This document shows, piece after piece, positions 26,078 through 35,482 of a DNA stretch of 62,693 bases (the stretch's first letter is position 1; the number at the start of each line of letters is the position of its first letter). This DNA comes from an uncultured Bacteroidia bacterium. GTDB taxonomy: Bacteria > Bacteroidota > Bacteroidia > Bacteroidales > Prolixibacteraceae. The notes beneath the pieces were generated by a model, which worked only from the letters and a program-made list of their open reading frames with translations, made no database searches and was not told where the DNA came from. The stretch is taken from contig CAIVGL010000097.1 in assembly GCA_903905505.1 (NCBI GenBank), forward strand, positions 1 through 62,693. Direction: 5' to 3'. Both the position numbers and the translations under genes were made by a program.

Positions 26078-27169
26078 TTACTTGGAAGCCCAACGGTAAA
26101 GACCGATGGCAATTCCCGCATAAATAAAGTTCGGAAGCCAAACTGCAAGCAATGGATTAAACCCTACTTTAACGGCAAAGATGGTAGATACCTGCATGAA
26201 CATTATGTATGAGAAACTTAAAAGTAGTCCTATGCCCAATTGAACACCCAACCCACCTCTCATTCGACGAGAAGCTAAGGATACCCCAATAACAGATAAA
26301 ATAAAAGTACTAATTGGACCAGCGGTACGACGATATTTCTCTTGTTCGTAACGAGCCACATTGTCAACACCTCTCAGTTTTAGATCGGCGATATAGTTGT
26401 TAATTTGAAAATACCCCATTGTCTCCTCTTTGCAATTCTGTTGTCCGAAATCAGACGGGAGCATTCGCAAGGTGGTATCCTTAACTAAACCGCTTGTGAC
26501 TATCTCCTGAGGACCTGTCATGTCGCGTAGATAGTAATTCTGAATGGTCCATTTTTTCTTATCTCTATCCCACTTGATACTCTCAGCCATAAGCTTTTTA
26601 ACCAGCTTCTTGCCATCAAATTTATCGATAGAGAATTTATAACCTACATCATACTTATTGTTATAGCTCTGCATATACACATACATTCCAGGCTCTAATT
26701 GACGATGGATATTCTTGTCGACATTGACAAACTCATTATCGATATATCTGTTTCGAAAATTAACCCGTGCCTCGGTAGCAGACGGGATAACAAAATTTCC
26801 TAAGATCCACGACATAAGTGCAATCACTCCAGAGGCAACCATATACGGACGCATCAATCTTTTATAGGAAACGCCACTCGCCAAGATTGCAATGATCTCC
26901 GAGTTATAAGCCATCTTGCTGGTAAAGAAGATTACCGCAATAAAGGTAAATAACGCACTGAAAAGATTCGCATAATAGGGGATAAAGTTGAGGTAATAAT
27001 CGAAAACTATAGCCTTAAGTGGAGCATTTTTAGTAATGAAATCATCGATATTCTCAGAGATATCAAAGATGATGGAGATACTAATGATCAAAGCAATAGC
27101 AAGAAAGAAGGTCCCTAAGTACTTCTTAATGATATACTGGTCTATTCGTTGTATGTATTTTTTGACCAT
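26078..27169 (-). CDS. LptF/LptG family LPS-export permease
   Basis: 363 aa with six hydrophobic helices, three at each end (about residues 15-35, 55-85, 100-125 and 285-360), and a beta-jellyroll periplasmic domain between. The opening IDQYIIKKYLGTFFLA and the mid-region ILASGVSYKRLMRPYM are typical of YjgP/YjgQ. It forms the LptBFG ABC exporter that lifts LPS to the Lpt bridge. Whether it is F or G is not clear. It is 39 nt downstream of tgt, so probably in one operon. Confidence 0.88.
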   Translation of the reverse strand: MVKKYIQRIDQYIIKKYLGTFFLAIALIISISIIFDISENIDDFITKNAPLKAIVFDYYLNFIPYYANLFSALFTFIAVIFFTSKMAYNSEIIAILASGVSYKRLMRPYMVASGVIALMSWILGNFVIPSATEARVNFRNRYIDNEFVNVDKNIHRQLEPGMYVYMQSYNNKYDVGYKFSIDKFDGKKLVKKLMAESIKWDRDKKKWTIQNYYLRDMTGPQEIVTSGLVKDTTLRMLPSDFGQQNCKEETMGYFQINNYIADLKLRGVDNVARYEQEKYRRTAGPISTFILSVIGVSLASRRMRGGLGVQLGIGLLLSFSYIMFMQVSTIFAVKVGFNPLLAVWLPNFIYAGIAIGLYRWASK

Positions 27170-27208
27170 TCGTCCTTCCTTATTATTGTATACTAAAATA
27201 ACGCTTAA

Positions 27209-28339
27209 TTATAGTCGGTGAGCTAGTTGCTTTACCATTACTTCCTTCCAATCTTTGAAGGTTCCGGATAAAATTTGTTTCCGAGCTTCACCAACGAGCC
27301 AAAGATAAAAGGCTAAATTATGGATACTTCCAATCTGGGGAGCCAGCATCTCTTTTGCATTAAATAGATGCCTTAAATAAGCCTTTGAATAGTGGTGATC
27401 AACATGCGATGTACCATCTGGATCGATTGGAGAGAAATCATCTTTCCATTTATTATTCTTAATATTTATAATTCCCTTTTGGGTAAATAGCATTCCATTT
27501 CGACCATTACGGGTAGGCATCACACAATCGAACATGTCGATACCGCGATCAATAGCTTGGAGAATATTCACTGGTGTGCCAACACCCATGAGATAGCGAG
27601 GCTTCTCTTCAGGCAAAATCTCATTGACAACCTCAATCATCTCGTACATGTCTGCCTCTTTCTCCCCTACCGATAAGCCTCCGATGGCATAGCCATCCGA
27701 ATCAAACGTTGAAACATGTTCAGCGGCCATCTTGCGCAGTTCCGGGTAAACACAACCTTGTACAATCGGAAAGAAAGATTGACTGTAGCCATATTTCGGT
27801 TCTGTTTCATTAAAACGGGTGATACACCGCTCCAGCCAACGCTGTGTAAGCTCCAATGATTTCTTCGCATAGGAATAGTCTGCATCTCCAGGTGTACATT
27901 CATCAAATGCCATGATAATATCAGCTCCTATAGAACGCTGTGTATCGATCACATTCTCGGGGGTAAAAAGGTGCCTAGAGCCATCGATATGCGACTGGAA
28001 TTTAGCGCCATCTTCTGTGAGTTTTCGGATATCGCCAAGTGAAAAAACCTGAAAGCCGCCACTATCTGTCAAGATTGGCTTATCCCACCCCATAAAACGA
28101 TGAAGCCCTCCAGCTTTTTCAATAATATCAATCCCTGGACGAAGGTAAAGATGATAGGTATTGCCCAAAATAATCTGTGCTTTAATATCCTCTTTAAGAT
28201 CTTTAGAAAGTACACCTTTTACAGAGCCAATGGTCCCCACGGGCATAAATATTGGAGTTTCAATAGAACCATGATCGGTTTCTATTCTCCCTGCCCGTGC
28301 TTTTGATGCCGGCGTATTACTTTGAAGTGTAAATTTCAT
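27209..28339 (-). CDS. tgt: Queuine tRNA-ribosyltransferase
   Basis: 376 aa. TIM barrel with FMPVGTIGSVKG, LGNTYHLYLRPG, LTDSGGFQVFSLG (catalytic Asp), MAFDECTPGD, GGLSVGEKEADMYE and FDCVMPTRNGRNGMLFT (nucleophile region). It exchanges G34 for a queuine precursor in GUN-anticodon tRNAs. The usual zinc ligands C-x-C-x2-C near residue 310 are absent: the segment reads GTSHVDHHYSKAYLRHL; the later His in SIHNLAFYL is kept. This may be a lineage variant that folds without zinc. lptF/G lies downstream. Confidence 0.93.
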   Translation of the reverse strand: MKFTLQSNTPASKARAGRIETDHGSIETPIFMPVGTIGSVKGVLSKDLKEDIKAQIILGNTYHLYLRPGIDIIEKAGGLHRFMGWDKPILTDSGGFQVFSLGDIRKLTEDGAKFQSHIDGSRHLFTPENVIDTQRSIGADIIMAFDECTPGDADYSYAKKSLELTQRWLERCITRFNETEPKYGYSQSFFPIVQGCVYPELRKMAAEHVSTFDSDGYAIGGLSVGEKEADMYEMIEVVNEILPEEKPRYLMGVGTPVNILQAIDRGIDMFDCVMPTRNGRNGMLFTQKGIINIKNNKWKDDFSPIDPDGTSHVDHHYSKAYLRHLFNAKEMLAPQIGSIHNLAFYLWLVGEARKQILSGTFKDWKEVMVKQLAHRL

Positions 28340-28357
28340 TTTAATAAATTCGCGTCA

Positions 28358-28365
28358 CAAAGATA
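28358..28365 (-). promoter_or_regulatory. -7 element before tgt
   Basis: Minus strand TATCTTTG, matching TAnnTTTG, 19 nt before the tgt ATG. No clear -33. Confidence 0.4.
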
Positions 28366-28435
28366 GTTATTAAAGAAGAATAAGTAGAAATGTGAAAAAA
28401 ATCAGGAAAACGATAAATGTTCGGCCGCCAATTTG

Positions 28436-28443
28436 TAATTTTG
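28436..28443 (+). promoter_or_regulatory. -7 element before the GT2-rsmG pair
   Basis: TAATTTTG matches TAnnTTTG, 22 nt before the ATG at 28466, divergent from the tgt promoter. Confidence 0.4.
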
Positions 28444-28465
28444 AGAACTTTCGTTGAATTAGGTT

Positions 28466-29596
28466 ATGATTGAAATAAGCGGCTTTACATTTGGGACGGC
28501 AGAACTAGTTCTCTTGCTAAGTTTTGGGTTAACTTTTTTAATACAGTTGTTCTATCAGCTGCTAACGGCTATAAATACGCTGCGGAAAAGAAAGAAGAAA
28601 AACCAAGAAAACTACCCTTCGATCTCGATTATTATCCCTTCGCGCAATTACGAAGAGCATCTAAAAGAGCTAATCCCTTCGCTACTAAGCCAGGATTATC
28701 CTGACTTTGAGGTGGTAGTGGTTGATGACTGCTCTGCTGATGGCACGGAATGGTACCTTTCAGAACTTAAGCTTCAATCCAATAAGCTTAAGACCAGCCG
28801 GATTATTCAAGAGACCGATTTTCCGAATGCCTTAGTGATTACCATCGGAGTCCGGGCGGCCACAAAAGAGTGGATGATCTTCCTAAACCCCCTGTGTCGA
28901 GTAAGCGGAAAAGATTGGTTAAAATCGTTCGCTGCAGGGATGAATCCCAACACTGAAGCTGTATTTGGATTTATCAAGCACGCCAATACCGAAGGCTCGA
29001 TGCAGAAATTCTTTAAGTATGAGACTTTTGATTCCTATATGCTTTACGGTTCAGCCAGATTATTAGGCTTACCTATGCCGATAAGTGATCTGAATATCGC
29101 CTATAAACGGGAGCATTTCCTCGGACTAAGGGGCTTTGCAGCAGTTCTAGACGCTCGATTCAGCGAGAATGAATTGTTTATCAACAAGATTTCGAATCGA
29201 AAAAATACCACCTTTCTTATGGATCAGGGATCTGCAATTCAATATTTAGGGGAGACCGATTGGGACGATGAGTTAAACTTCAAACAGAAGCAGTTACTTC
29301 TAAAGCGAAAATTCACAATTGGACAGCGGTTTTTCTTATGGATTAACACCTATAGTCGTGCGATTTTTGATGCCTCCATGCTTGCACTCTTAATCCTCTC
29401 ACCATGGAGATGGTGGATAGCTGGAGTTTGGTTTTTTAAAAATCTCATGGAGCTGATCTGGGGAGTTGTTGGCATGAAACAGCTGGGCGAGAAAAAACTT
29501 TTTCCTGGTCTTCTAGCGTTAAGATCAACCGTTTTAATTTTCAATATTGTGTTATCAATAAACTTCCTGCTCACGCGTAGAAAACGCAAGTGGTAA
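28466..29596 (+). CDS. Membrane-anchored family 2 glycosyltransferase
   Basis: 376 aa. An N-terminal helix (about residues 13-36), GT-A domain with SIIIPSRNYEEHLKELIPSL, FEVVVVDDCSADGTEW and the acceptor-side region LNPLCRVSG, then two C-terminal hydrophobic segments (about 295-370). The D-x-D position is unclear: LNPLC replaces the usual D-A-D. The product is unknown. It precedes rsmG by 12 nt and is probably co-transcribed with it; divergent from tgt. Confidence 0.78.
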   Translation: MIEISGFTFGTAELVLLLSFGLTFLIQLFYQLLTAINTLRKRKKKNQENYPSISIIIPSRNYEEHLKELIPSLLSQDYPDFEVVVVDDCSADGTEWYLSELKLQSNKLKTSRIIQETDFPNALVITIGVRAATKEWMIFLNPLCRVSGKDWLKSFAAGMNPNTEAVFGFIKHANTEGSMQKFFKYETFDSYMLYGSARLLGLPMPISDLNIAYKREHFLGLRGFAAVLDARFSENELFINKISNRKNTTFLMDQGSAIQYLGETDWDDELNFKQKQLLLKRKFTIGQRFFLWINTYSRAIFDASMLALLILSPWRWWIAGVWFFKNLMELIWGVVGMKQLGEKKLFPGLLALRSTVLIFNIVLSINFLLTRRKRKW

Positions 29597-29608
29597 GGTT
29601 TCAGAAGC

Positions 29609-30235
29609 ATGCAAAGAATCTTACACTATTTTCCCCTTCTCACTCCAGAACAAATTCACTGCTTGGAGATGCTTTCACCACTCTACCACGAATGGAATGA
29701 GAAAATCAATGTCATTTCGCGGAAGGATATTGATTCAATCTATGAAAAGCATGTCCTCCATGCATTAGCTATTGCAAAGATTATCTCCTTTAGACCAGGT
29801 ACAAAAATTCTTGACGTTGGCACTGGTGGCGGTTTCCCAGGGATACCTCTGGCCATTTTATTTCCGGAGACTCAATTTACCCTAATCGATTCAATAGGGA
29901 AAAAAATAGCCGTTGTTCAATCGATCAGTGAGAGTTTAAACCTAAAAAATATTACGGCAATACATACTAGAGTCCAAGATGTTAAAGAAGAATTTGACTT
30001 TGTAGTCTCAAGGGCTGTAACCGCATTTCCCGATTTCGTAGCAATGGTCAGAAAGAATATTGCACGACAGCCTCTCAATTCGCGGCCTAATGGGATCATC
30101 TATCTTAAAGGCGGTGATTTTCAAGAAGAAATACAGAAATTCAAAACATCTATTGAGGTCACTGAGATCTCTAATTTCTTCCATGAGCCCTATTTTGAAA
30201 CCAAAAAAGTGATCTATCTCCCTATAAATCGGTAA
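29609..30235 (+). CDS. rsmG: 16S rRNA (guanine527-N7)-methyltransferase
   Basis: 208 aa. SAM-binding ILDVGTGGGFPGIPLAILFP, TLIDSIGKK and VVSRAVTAF are the RsmG hallmarks, and the N-terminal helical cap has YHEWNEKINVISRKDID. It methylates G527 of 16S rRNA. Start at 29609, 12 nt after the GT2 gene. Length is standard. Confidence 0.94.
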   Translation: MQRILHYFPLLTPEQIHCLEMLSPLYHEWNEKINVISRKDIDSIYEKHVLHALAIAKIISFRPGTKILDVGTGGGFPGIPLAILFPETQFTLIDSIGKKIAVVQSISESLNLKNITAIHTRVQDVKEEFDFVVSRAVTAFPDFVAMVRKNIARQPLNSRPNGIIYLKGGDFQEEIQKFKTSIEVTEISNFFHEPYFETKKVIYLPINR

Positions 30236-30271
30236 GAGAAAGAAATAATTTAATGCTAAACTGAATTTTGC

Positions 30272-30302
30272 TTTGCGGGAAAAGAAAAAAATCTTAACTT
30301 TG
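30272..30302 (+). promoter_or_regulatory. Promoter of rpmH
   Basis: TTTG (30272-30275), a 19-nt spacer and TAACTTTG (30295-30302), a full match to the Bacteroidota -33/-7 arrangement. Predicted leader about 48 nt. Confidence 0.7.
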
Positions 30303-30354
30303 CAGTCCAATTTAGAAAAGAAGTAATCTTAATTAATAAAAATATTTTTGCGAA

Positions 30355-30513
30355 ATGAAAAGAACATTTCATCCATCGAACAGAAAAAGGAGAAACAAAC
30401 ATGGTTTCCGCGAAAGAATGTCTACCGCTAACGGCCGCAAGGTTTTAAAGGCGCGTCGTGCAAAAGGTCGCAAGAAGCTAAGTGTATCTGACGAAGCTCG
30501 CCACAAGAGATAG
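30355..30513 (+). CDS. rpmH: 50S ribosomal protein L34
   Basis: 52 aa. The product begins [18 protein letters not shown] and continues [19 protein letters not shown], an unmistakable L34. It ends [10 protein letters not shown]. The gene has its own strong promoter and a strong terminator, so it is monocistronic. It is not next to dnaA or rnpA here, as is usual in many other phyla. Confidence 0.98.
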   Translation: MKRTFHPSNRKRRNKHGFRERMSTANGRKVLKARRAKGRKKLSVSDEARHKR

Positions 30514-30537
30514 GAAGATTGTTGTTTTCGCAATTTC

Positions 30538-30576
30538 ACACAAAAGGTAAAGGACGATGTTCTTTACCTTTTGTGT
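30538..30576 (+). terminator. rpmH terminator
   Basis: ACACAAAAGGTAAAG (30538-30552) and CTTTACCTTTTGTGT (30562-30576) form a perfect 15-bp stem with a 9-nt loop, followed by TTATATTT. The remaining sequence to 30748 holds no gene; TAATTTTG at 30711-30718 is a candidate -7 element for the next operon. Confidence 0.85.
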
Positions 30577-30748
30577 TTATATTTACTGGAAAAACGCTCA
30601 ATTCGTTTAGCTCGCAAGGCAATAGGCATCGAGCAGCGACCATTTATCGAGCCTCCAAGAGACCGATCAAAACAGAAGAGTGCTTTATCTCATTATTGGA
30701 ATATTCTGTTTAATTTTGTTGTCGTTCATTCTACTTTAAAAAATCAGT

Positions 30749-31561
30749 ATGCGATTAAAAGAATTGTTCACAAACAAAATCTTTCTTAAAAATATAGGAG
30801 CTGCAGTTTTACTCTTGATTGCATTGATCTGGATAACACTGTCAGTACTTTCACTATATACCAATCACGCAGAGAGTTTTCCAACTCCAGATCTAAAAAA
30901 CCTAACGCTAAAACAATTAGAGGAGAAGGCAAATAAAAATAATTTTCGTTTTATCGTGCAAGATTCGATATACAAAAAGAATACATTACCTGGAACAGTA
31001 GTTGCTCAAAATCCGGCATCAGGGCATAAGATCAAACCCAACAGACTTATCGCGATCACCATTGCCTCCTACTCGCCTGAACAAGTAGAGGTTCCTAAAC
31101 TAACAGATGTCTCGATGCGTCACGCCAAAGAGCTACTTGAGTCTAAAGGTTTTGCACTCGGAAACATTCTTTTGCAATCGTCGGAGTTTGACGATCTGGT
31201 CTTGGAACAAAAATACAATGGACAGCAACTTATCGCCGGCTCAAAACTGGCAAATGGATCAAGTATCGATCTTGTTGTTGGTCGGAAAATGGGTGGCGGT
31301 GAATCTGCCGTCCCTGATGTTGTCTCACTCAGCCTAACCTTAGCTGAGTCTATTTTAAAGAGCAGCTCATTATCGGTTGGATCAGCAATCTTTGATCCAA
31401 CAGTTGTGACCTTAGCAGACACCTTAAATGCTATCATTTGGAAACAATTGCCGCAACACGACTCCTTAACACGAGTTATGTCAGGCACATCAGTCGATTT
31501 ATGGCTTAAACTAAGGCCAACTGCAACTGATTCAACCGCAATAAAAACACCCGTTCATTAA
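30749..31561 (+). CDS. PASTA-domain membrane protein
   Basis: 270 aa. A short cytoplasmic tail, one helix (about residues 12-33), then three PASTA repeats (about 42-110, 111-180 and 185-258); typical elements are VPKLTDVSMRHAKELLES and VPDVVSLSLTLAESIL. There is no kinase or transpeptidase domain. PASTA repeats elsewhere bind muropeptides or sit on PrkC-type kinases and PBPs. The stop shares one base with the start of the next gene, so it is translationally coupled to rluD and ddl, which fits a cell-wall role. Confidence 0.85.
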   Translation: MRLKELFTNKIFLKNIGAAVLLLIALIWITLSVLSLYTNHAESFPTPDLKNLTLKQLEEKANKNNFRFIVQDSIYKKNTLPGTVVAQNPASGHKIKPNRLIAITIASYSPEQVEVPKLTDVSMRHAKELLESKGFALGNILLQSSEFDDLVLEQKYNGQQLIAGSKLANGSSIDLVVGRKMGGGESAVPDVVSLSLTLAESILKSSSLSVGSAIFDPTVVTLADTLNAIIWKQLPQHDSLTRVMSGTSVDLWLKLRPTATDSTAIKTPVH

Positions 31562-32622
31562 TGATCGAAGACAATTACAACGAAGATACAGATGAACTAG
31601 ATGATTCTGGCGAAGAGATAACTCAGTTTGAACACTACCGTTTCACCGCTGATCCAGGACAAGGACTTTTAAGGATTGATAAGTTTCTTGCCAATCGAAT
31701 GCTCGGAACTTCTCGAAATAGAATTCAGGCGGCAGCGGATGGCGGAAGCATCTTTGTCAATGACAATGTGGTAAAATCCAACTACCGGATTAAGCCAGGC
31801 GACGAAGTTACCGTAATGCTCGACTATCCCAGAAGAGAATTGCGAATTATTCCAGAGGATATCCCATTGGATGTAGTCTATGAAGACGACCAACTTATGG
31901 TTATCAATAAGCCTGTTGGACTCGTTGTCCATCCCGGACATGGCAATTACAGTGGCACGCTTGTCAACGCATTAGTCTACAGATACCAGAATCTTGAACT
32001 ATACGGCGGTAATGATCCACGACCTGGTCTTGTGCACCGAATCGATAAAAACACCTCTGGATTATTAGTCATTGCAAAAACTGAATTAGCAAAAATAAAT
32101 CTTGCGCTTCAATTTTTCAATAAAACAACAAAACGGAGGTATGTTGCCTTGGTCTGGGGCAATCTTGCCCAAGACGAAGGTACAATCGTTGGAAATATTG
32201 GCCGAAGTGCAAAGAACAGACAAGTCTTTACGGTCTTTCCTGAAGGCGAAAGCGGCAAGCCAGCCGTAACCCATTATCGGGTCTTAGAAAGACTCGGGTA
32301 TGTCAACCTCGTTGAATGTATTCTTGAAACCGGCCGGACCCATCAGATCAGAGTGCATATGAAATACATTGGTCATCCCCTCTTTAATGACGACGTTTAC
32401 GGTGGAGACCAAATCTTAAAAGGGACCACATTTGCAAAATATAGGCAGTTTGTCGAGAATTGCTTTAAACTGATCCCTGGACAGGCTCTCCACGCTAAAA
32501 TTCTTGGCTTTGAGCATCCAGTTACAAAAAACGAACTTATCTTTGATTCTGAATTACCTCCTAAACTGGAGGAACTAGTTAATAAATGGCGCACCTATAT
32601 ATCAAATAGAGAGTTAGACTAA
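31561..32622 (+). CDS. rluD: RluA/RluD-family 23S rRNA pseudouridine synthase
   Basis: 353 aa. N-terminal S4 domain (about residues 38-100: RIDKFLANRMLGTSRNRIQ), then the catalytic domain with RPGLVHRIDKNTSGLLVIAK (catalytic Asp in HRIDKNTSG) and ETGRTHQIRVHMKYIGHPL. The S4 domain and motif set fit RluD (positions 1911, 1915, 1917) rather than RluA; the exact site is inference. It overlaps the PASTA gene by 1 nt and is 11 nt before ddl. Confidence 0.9.
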   Translation: MIEDNYNEDTDELDDSGEEITQFEHYRFTADPGQGLLRIDKFLANRMLGTSRNRIQAAADGGSIFVNDNVVKSNYRIKPGDEVTVMLDYPRRELRIIPEDIPLDVVYEDDQLMVINKPVGLVVHPGHGNYSGTLVNALVYRYQNLELYGGNDPRPGLVHRIDKNTSGLLVIAKTELAKINLALQFFNKTTKRRYVALVWGNLAQDEGTIVGNIGRSAKNRQVFTVFPEGESGKPAVTHYRVLERLGYVNLVECILETGRTHQIRVHMKYIGHPLFNDDVYGGDQILKGTTFAKYRQFVENCFKLIPGQALHAKILGFEHPVTKNELIFDSELPPKLEELVNKWRTYISNRELD

Positions 32623-32633
32623 CAGACTTACCC

Positions 32634-33611
32634 ATGAGCATAAAAACTATCGCAGTAGTAGCAGGAGGAGATTCCTCTGAATATATAGTTTCCGTAAAAA
32701 GTGGAGCAAACGTATTAAAAGCCATCGACAGATCGCTCTTCACCCCTTGGCTAGTTCGAATAAAAGGAACGGAGTGGATTGTCTTGGATGGAGACGATCA
32801 GATCGCCACAATTGACAAATCAGACTTCTCATTTACTCTAGCGGGGAAAAAGCATCAATTCGAATATGCCTATATCATCATCCATGGGACACCTGGGGAA
32901 GATGGGATACTGCAAGGCTATTTCGAAATGCTTAAGATCCCCTATTCATCATGCGATGTTCAAGCAGCGGCGCTTACCTTTAATAAATTTTTCTGCAATA
33001 ACTACCTCAGAAGCTTCGATATACCCATGGCACAATCGGTTAGACTGATTGCTGGGGAACAATATAGCGCAGCTCAAATCGTGGAGACCTTAGGACTCCC
33101 GTTATTTGTTAAACCTAGCGCAGGAGGCTCAAGTTTTGGAATTTCAAAAGTTAAAAAGGGAGATGAACTTGTAGAAGCCGTCAACAAAGCACTAGAAGAG
33201 AGTCCCGAAGTAATCATTGAACAGTTCATCGAAGGACAAGAATTTACCTGTGGAGTGGTTAAAGTGGGCGAGCGCAAATTAGTCTTTCCTGTTACTGAAG
33301 TTATTCCCAAGAACGAATTCTTCGATTACGAAGCAAAGTACAAGCCAGGTATGGCTGAAGAGATTACCCCTGCTCGGATATCAGAGGAGCTAACACTTAA
33401 AATACAATCTCGTACGGCTCAAATCTACGACCTTTGTCATTGCCGTGGAATCGTGCGTGTTGATTACATCCTAAAAGATGGCACCTTTTACTTCCTCGAG
33501 GTAAACACGGTTCCAGGAATGACAGCAACCAGCTTTATACCCCAACAGATTGCCGCCATGGGATTAAGCCTTACAGACTTACTCTCCGAGATCATCAACG
33601 ACGGAATTTAA
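32634..33611 (+). CDS. ddl: D-alanine--D-alanine ligase
   Basis: 325 aa. ATP-grasp: AVVAGGDSSEYIVSVKSG at the N-terminus, IIHGTPGEDGILQGYFEML, then FVKPSAGGSSFGISKVK, FIEGQEFTCGVVKVG and FLEVNTVPGMTATSFIPQQ. It makes the D-Ala-D-Ala dipeptide for peptidoglycan. The PASTA-rluD-ddl unit groups cell-wall functions. The MurF-Alr fusion, which supplies D-Ala and uses the dipeptide, lies 1.9 kb downstream on the other strand. Confidence 0.95.
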   Translation: MSIKTIAVVAGGDSSEYIVSVKSGANVLKAIDRSLFTPWLVRIKGTEWIVLDGDDQIATIDKSDFSFTLAGKKHQFEYAYIIIHGTPGEDGILQGYFEMLKIPYSSCDVQAAALTFNKFFCNNYLRSFDIPMAQSVRLIAGEQYSAAQIVETLGLPLFVKPSAGGSSFGISKVKKGDELVEAVNKALEESPEVIIEQFIEGQEFTCGVVKVGERKLVFPVTEVIPKNEFFDYEAKYKPGMAEEITPARISEELTLKIQSRTAQIYDLCHCRGIVRVDYILKDGTFYFLEVNTVPGMTATSFIPQQIAAMGLSLTDLLSEIINDGI

Positions 33612-33912
33612 CAAATTGACAGTAAGCGAAATAGGATCATCCTAAAAGTTATACTCAATTTGTGCATAACGCAGTTAATAAGATGTTGATAAATTAATTC
33701 AGCTCGCCAATTAATTGAATCAGGACGAAATGCTCCACAAATAATATAAGGAAGTGCCCCTCTTGGGCCATCAGACTTCTATTTATAAATGGAAATAATG
33801 TATTTTCCGTCAACAAAAAAAGGGTGTTGACAAGGGCTAATTAACGACATCGAATTAAACCTAAAAACCTAAATCACAATACATTATATATCACCTAGTG
33901 TAATCTCTACCC
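33612..33912. other. Intergenic region between ddl and dnaB
   Basis: 301 nt with no gene. It holds a small TAGGA-TCA-TCCTA hairpin at about 33633-33645 and a short GC-rich GCCC/GGGC stem at about 33753-33770. No convincing promoter or known RNA was recognised. Confidence 0.4.
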
Positions 33913-35475
33913 ATGCCTACTGAATCAAACAACTACAGAAATCGGCCGAAGCCAAAAATGACCGTTGAACAGCTTAATGCTCAATATGGGAAGATTCCGC
34001 CTCAGGCACCTGAAGTTGAAGAGGCAGTCTTAGGAGCTTTAATGCTTGAAAAGGATGCGTTTACAGGGATTGCTGCAATTTTAAAAGTTGAGAGCTTTTA
34101 CAAGGAAGAGCACCAGAAAATATTTAAGGTTATCCAGCATTTAGTGGCCAACGAAAAGCCTATCGATTTGCTAATGGTAACCCAAGAGCTAAAGAATAGA
34201 CAAGAACTTGACGAAGTCGGTGGGCCGATCTATATCACCCAACTGACTAGTAGAGTAGCTTCAGCGGCACATCTTGAGTTTCATGCTCGAATCATCGCTC
34301 AGAAATTTATCCAGCGCGAATTAATTCGCATCTCCTCCGAGATTCAGGTTAAATCGTTTGACGACTCAATGGATCTTGACGATTTAATTGACTATGCGGA
34401 AGCCTCCCTTTTTAAAGTTACAGAAGGGAATATCTCCAAAGAATCACAACCGATCAAACCGCTGCTCCGTGAAGCTATTGAGCGGATCGAGGAAAATTCA
34501 AAGAAACCAGATGGCTTATCTGGAATTGCCTCAGGATTCCACAAACTTGACAAGATTACCTCAGGATGGCAAAACACCGATTTAATGATCGTTGCCGCCC
34601 GTCCTGCAATGGGAAAGACGGCATTCGTGCTCTCGATGGCCCGCAATATGGCTGTCTTAAAACAAGTGCCGGTTGCCGTTTTCTCACTGGAAATGTCCTC
34701 GATGCAACTCGTGCTAAGGTTAATAGCGGCCGAGACAGAGCTCGGATCTGAAAAAATCAAAAGTGGCAAGCTAGAGGAATGGGAATGGGAGCTATTTAAT
34801 CGCCGAATTAAAAATCTAGAGAATGCACCTCTTTATATCGACGACACTCCAGCACTCTCTATCTTCGAGTTTAGAGCAAAATGCCGAAGATTAAAAATGC
34901 AGCACGATATCGGAATAGTTATTGTCGATTACTTGCAGCTTATGACTGCAGGCAACGATGTCAAAGGCAATAGAGAGCAAGAAGTAAGTACGATTTCACG
35001 AAATTTAAAAGCAATTGCCAAAGAGATTAATGTTCCAATAATTGCCCTTTCTCAGCTAAATCGTTCAGTTGAATCGCGCGACGGCAAGAGACCACAACTT
35101 TCAGATCTTCGAGAGTCTGGGGCTATCGAGCAGGATGCCGACATGGTTATGTTTATTCACCGTCCTGAATATTATGGTATCACGCAAGATGCAGACGGCA
35201 ATTCATTATTAGGAGTAGCCGAAATAATTATTGCGAAACATAGAAATGGATCAGTAGGAGATGTTCAACTTGCCTTTAAGGCATCTTTAGCTAAATTCTC
35301 CAATCTAGAGGAAGTCTCCATGGGAACAATGCCTGAAGATTTTAGCGAGGGGAAGAAAGAGTCAATTTATCGTTCAAAGATGAATTATGAGCCAACAAGT
35401 ACTGGCTTAAACGATTTTGCTCCATCAGGGTTTGGTGCACCTGGAGATAACCTAACTGAAGGCCAGCCTTTTTAG
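33913..35475 (+). CDS. dnaB: Replicative DNA helicase
   Basis: 520 aa. N-terminal primase-interaction domain (about residues 25-150, PPQAPEVEEAVLGALMLEKD), linker, then the RecA-like domain with Walker A ARPAMGKTAFVLS, SLEMSSMQLVLRL, Walker B IVIVDYLQLM, ALSQLNRSVESR and DLRESGAIEQDADMV. Hexameric helicase of the replication fork. The length is standard and there is no intein between the motifs. It is convergent with murF-alr (7 nt apart). Confidence 0.96.
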   Translation: MPTESNNYRNRPKPKMTVEQLNAQYGKIPPQAPEVEEAVLGALMLEKDAFTGIAAILKVESFYKEEHQKIFKVIQHLVANEKPIDLLMVTQELKNRQELDEVGGPIYITQLTSRVASAAHLEFHARIIAQKFIQRELIRISSEIQVKSFDDSMDLDDLIDYAEASLFKVTEGNISKESQPIKPLLREAIERIEENSKKPDGLSGIASGFHKLDKITSGWQNTDLMIVAARPAMGKTAFVLSMARNMAVLKQVPVAVFSLEMSSMQLVLRLIAAETELGSEKIKSGKLEEWEWELFNRRIKNLENAPLYIDDTPALSIFEFRAKCRRLKMQHDIGIVIVDYLQLMTAGNDVKGNREQEVSTISRNLKAIAKEINVPIIALSQLNRSVESRDGKRPQLSDLRESGAIEQDADMVMFIHRPEYYGITQDADGNSLLGVAEIIIAKHRNGSVGDVQLAFKASLAKFSNLEEVSMGTMPEDFSEGKKESIYRSKMNYEPTSTGLNDFAPSGFGAPGDNLTEGQPF

Positions 35476-35482
35476 TTGGTCG

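Noticed and set aside
30519-30789. Small ORFs between rpmH and the PASTA gene
   Set aside because: They run through the rpmH terminator stem and show no recognisable protein features; judged non-coding.
33913-35475. Intein in DnaB
   Set aside because: The 520-aa length and uninterrupted Walker and later helicase motifs leave no room for one.
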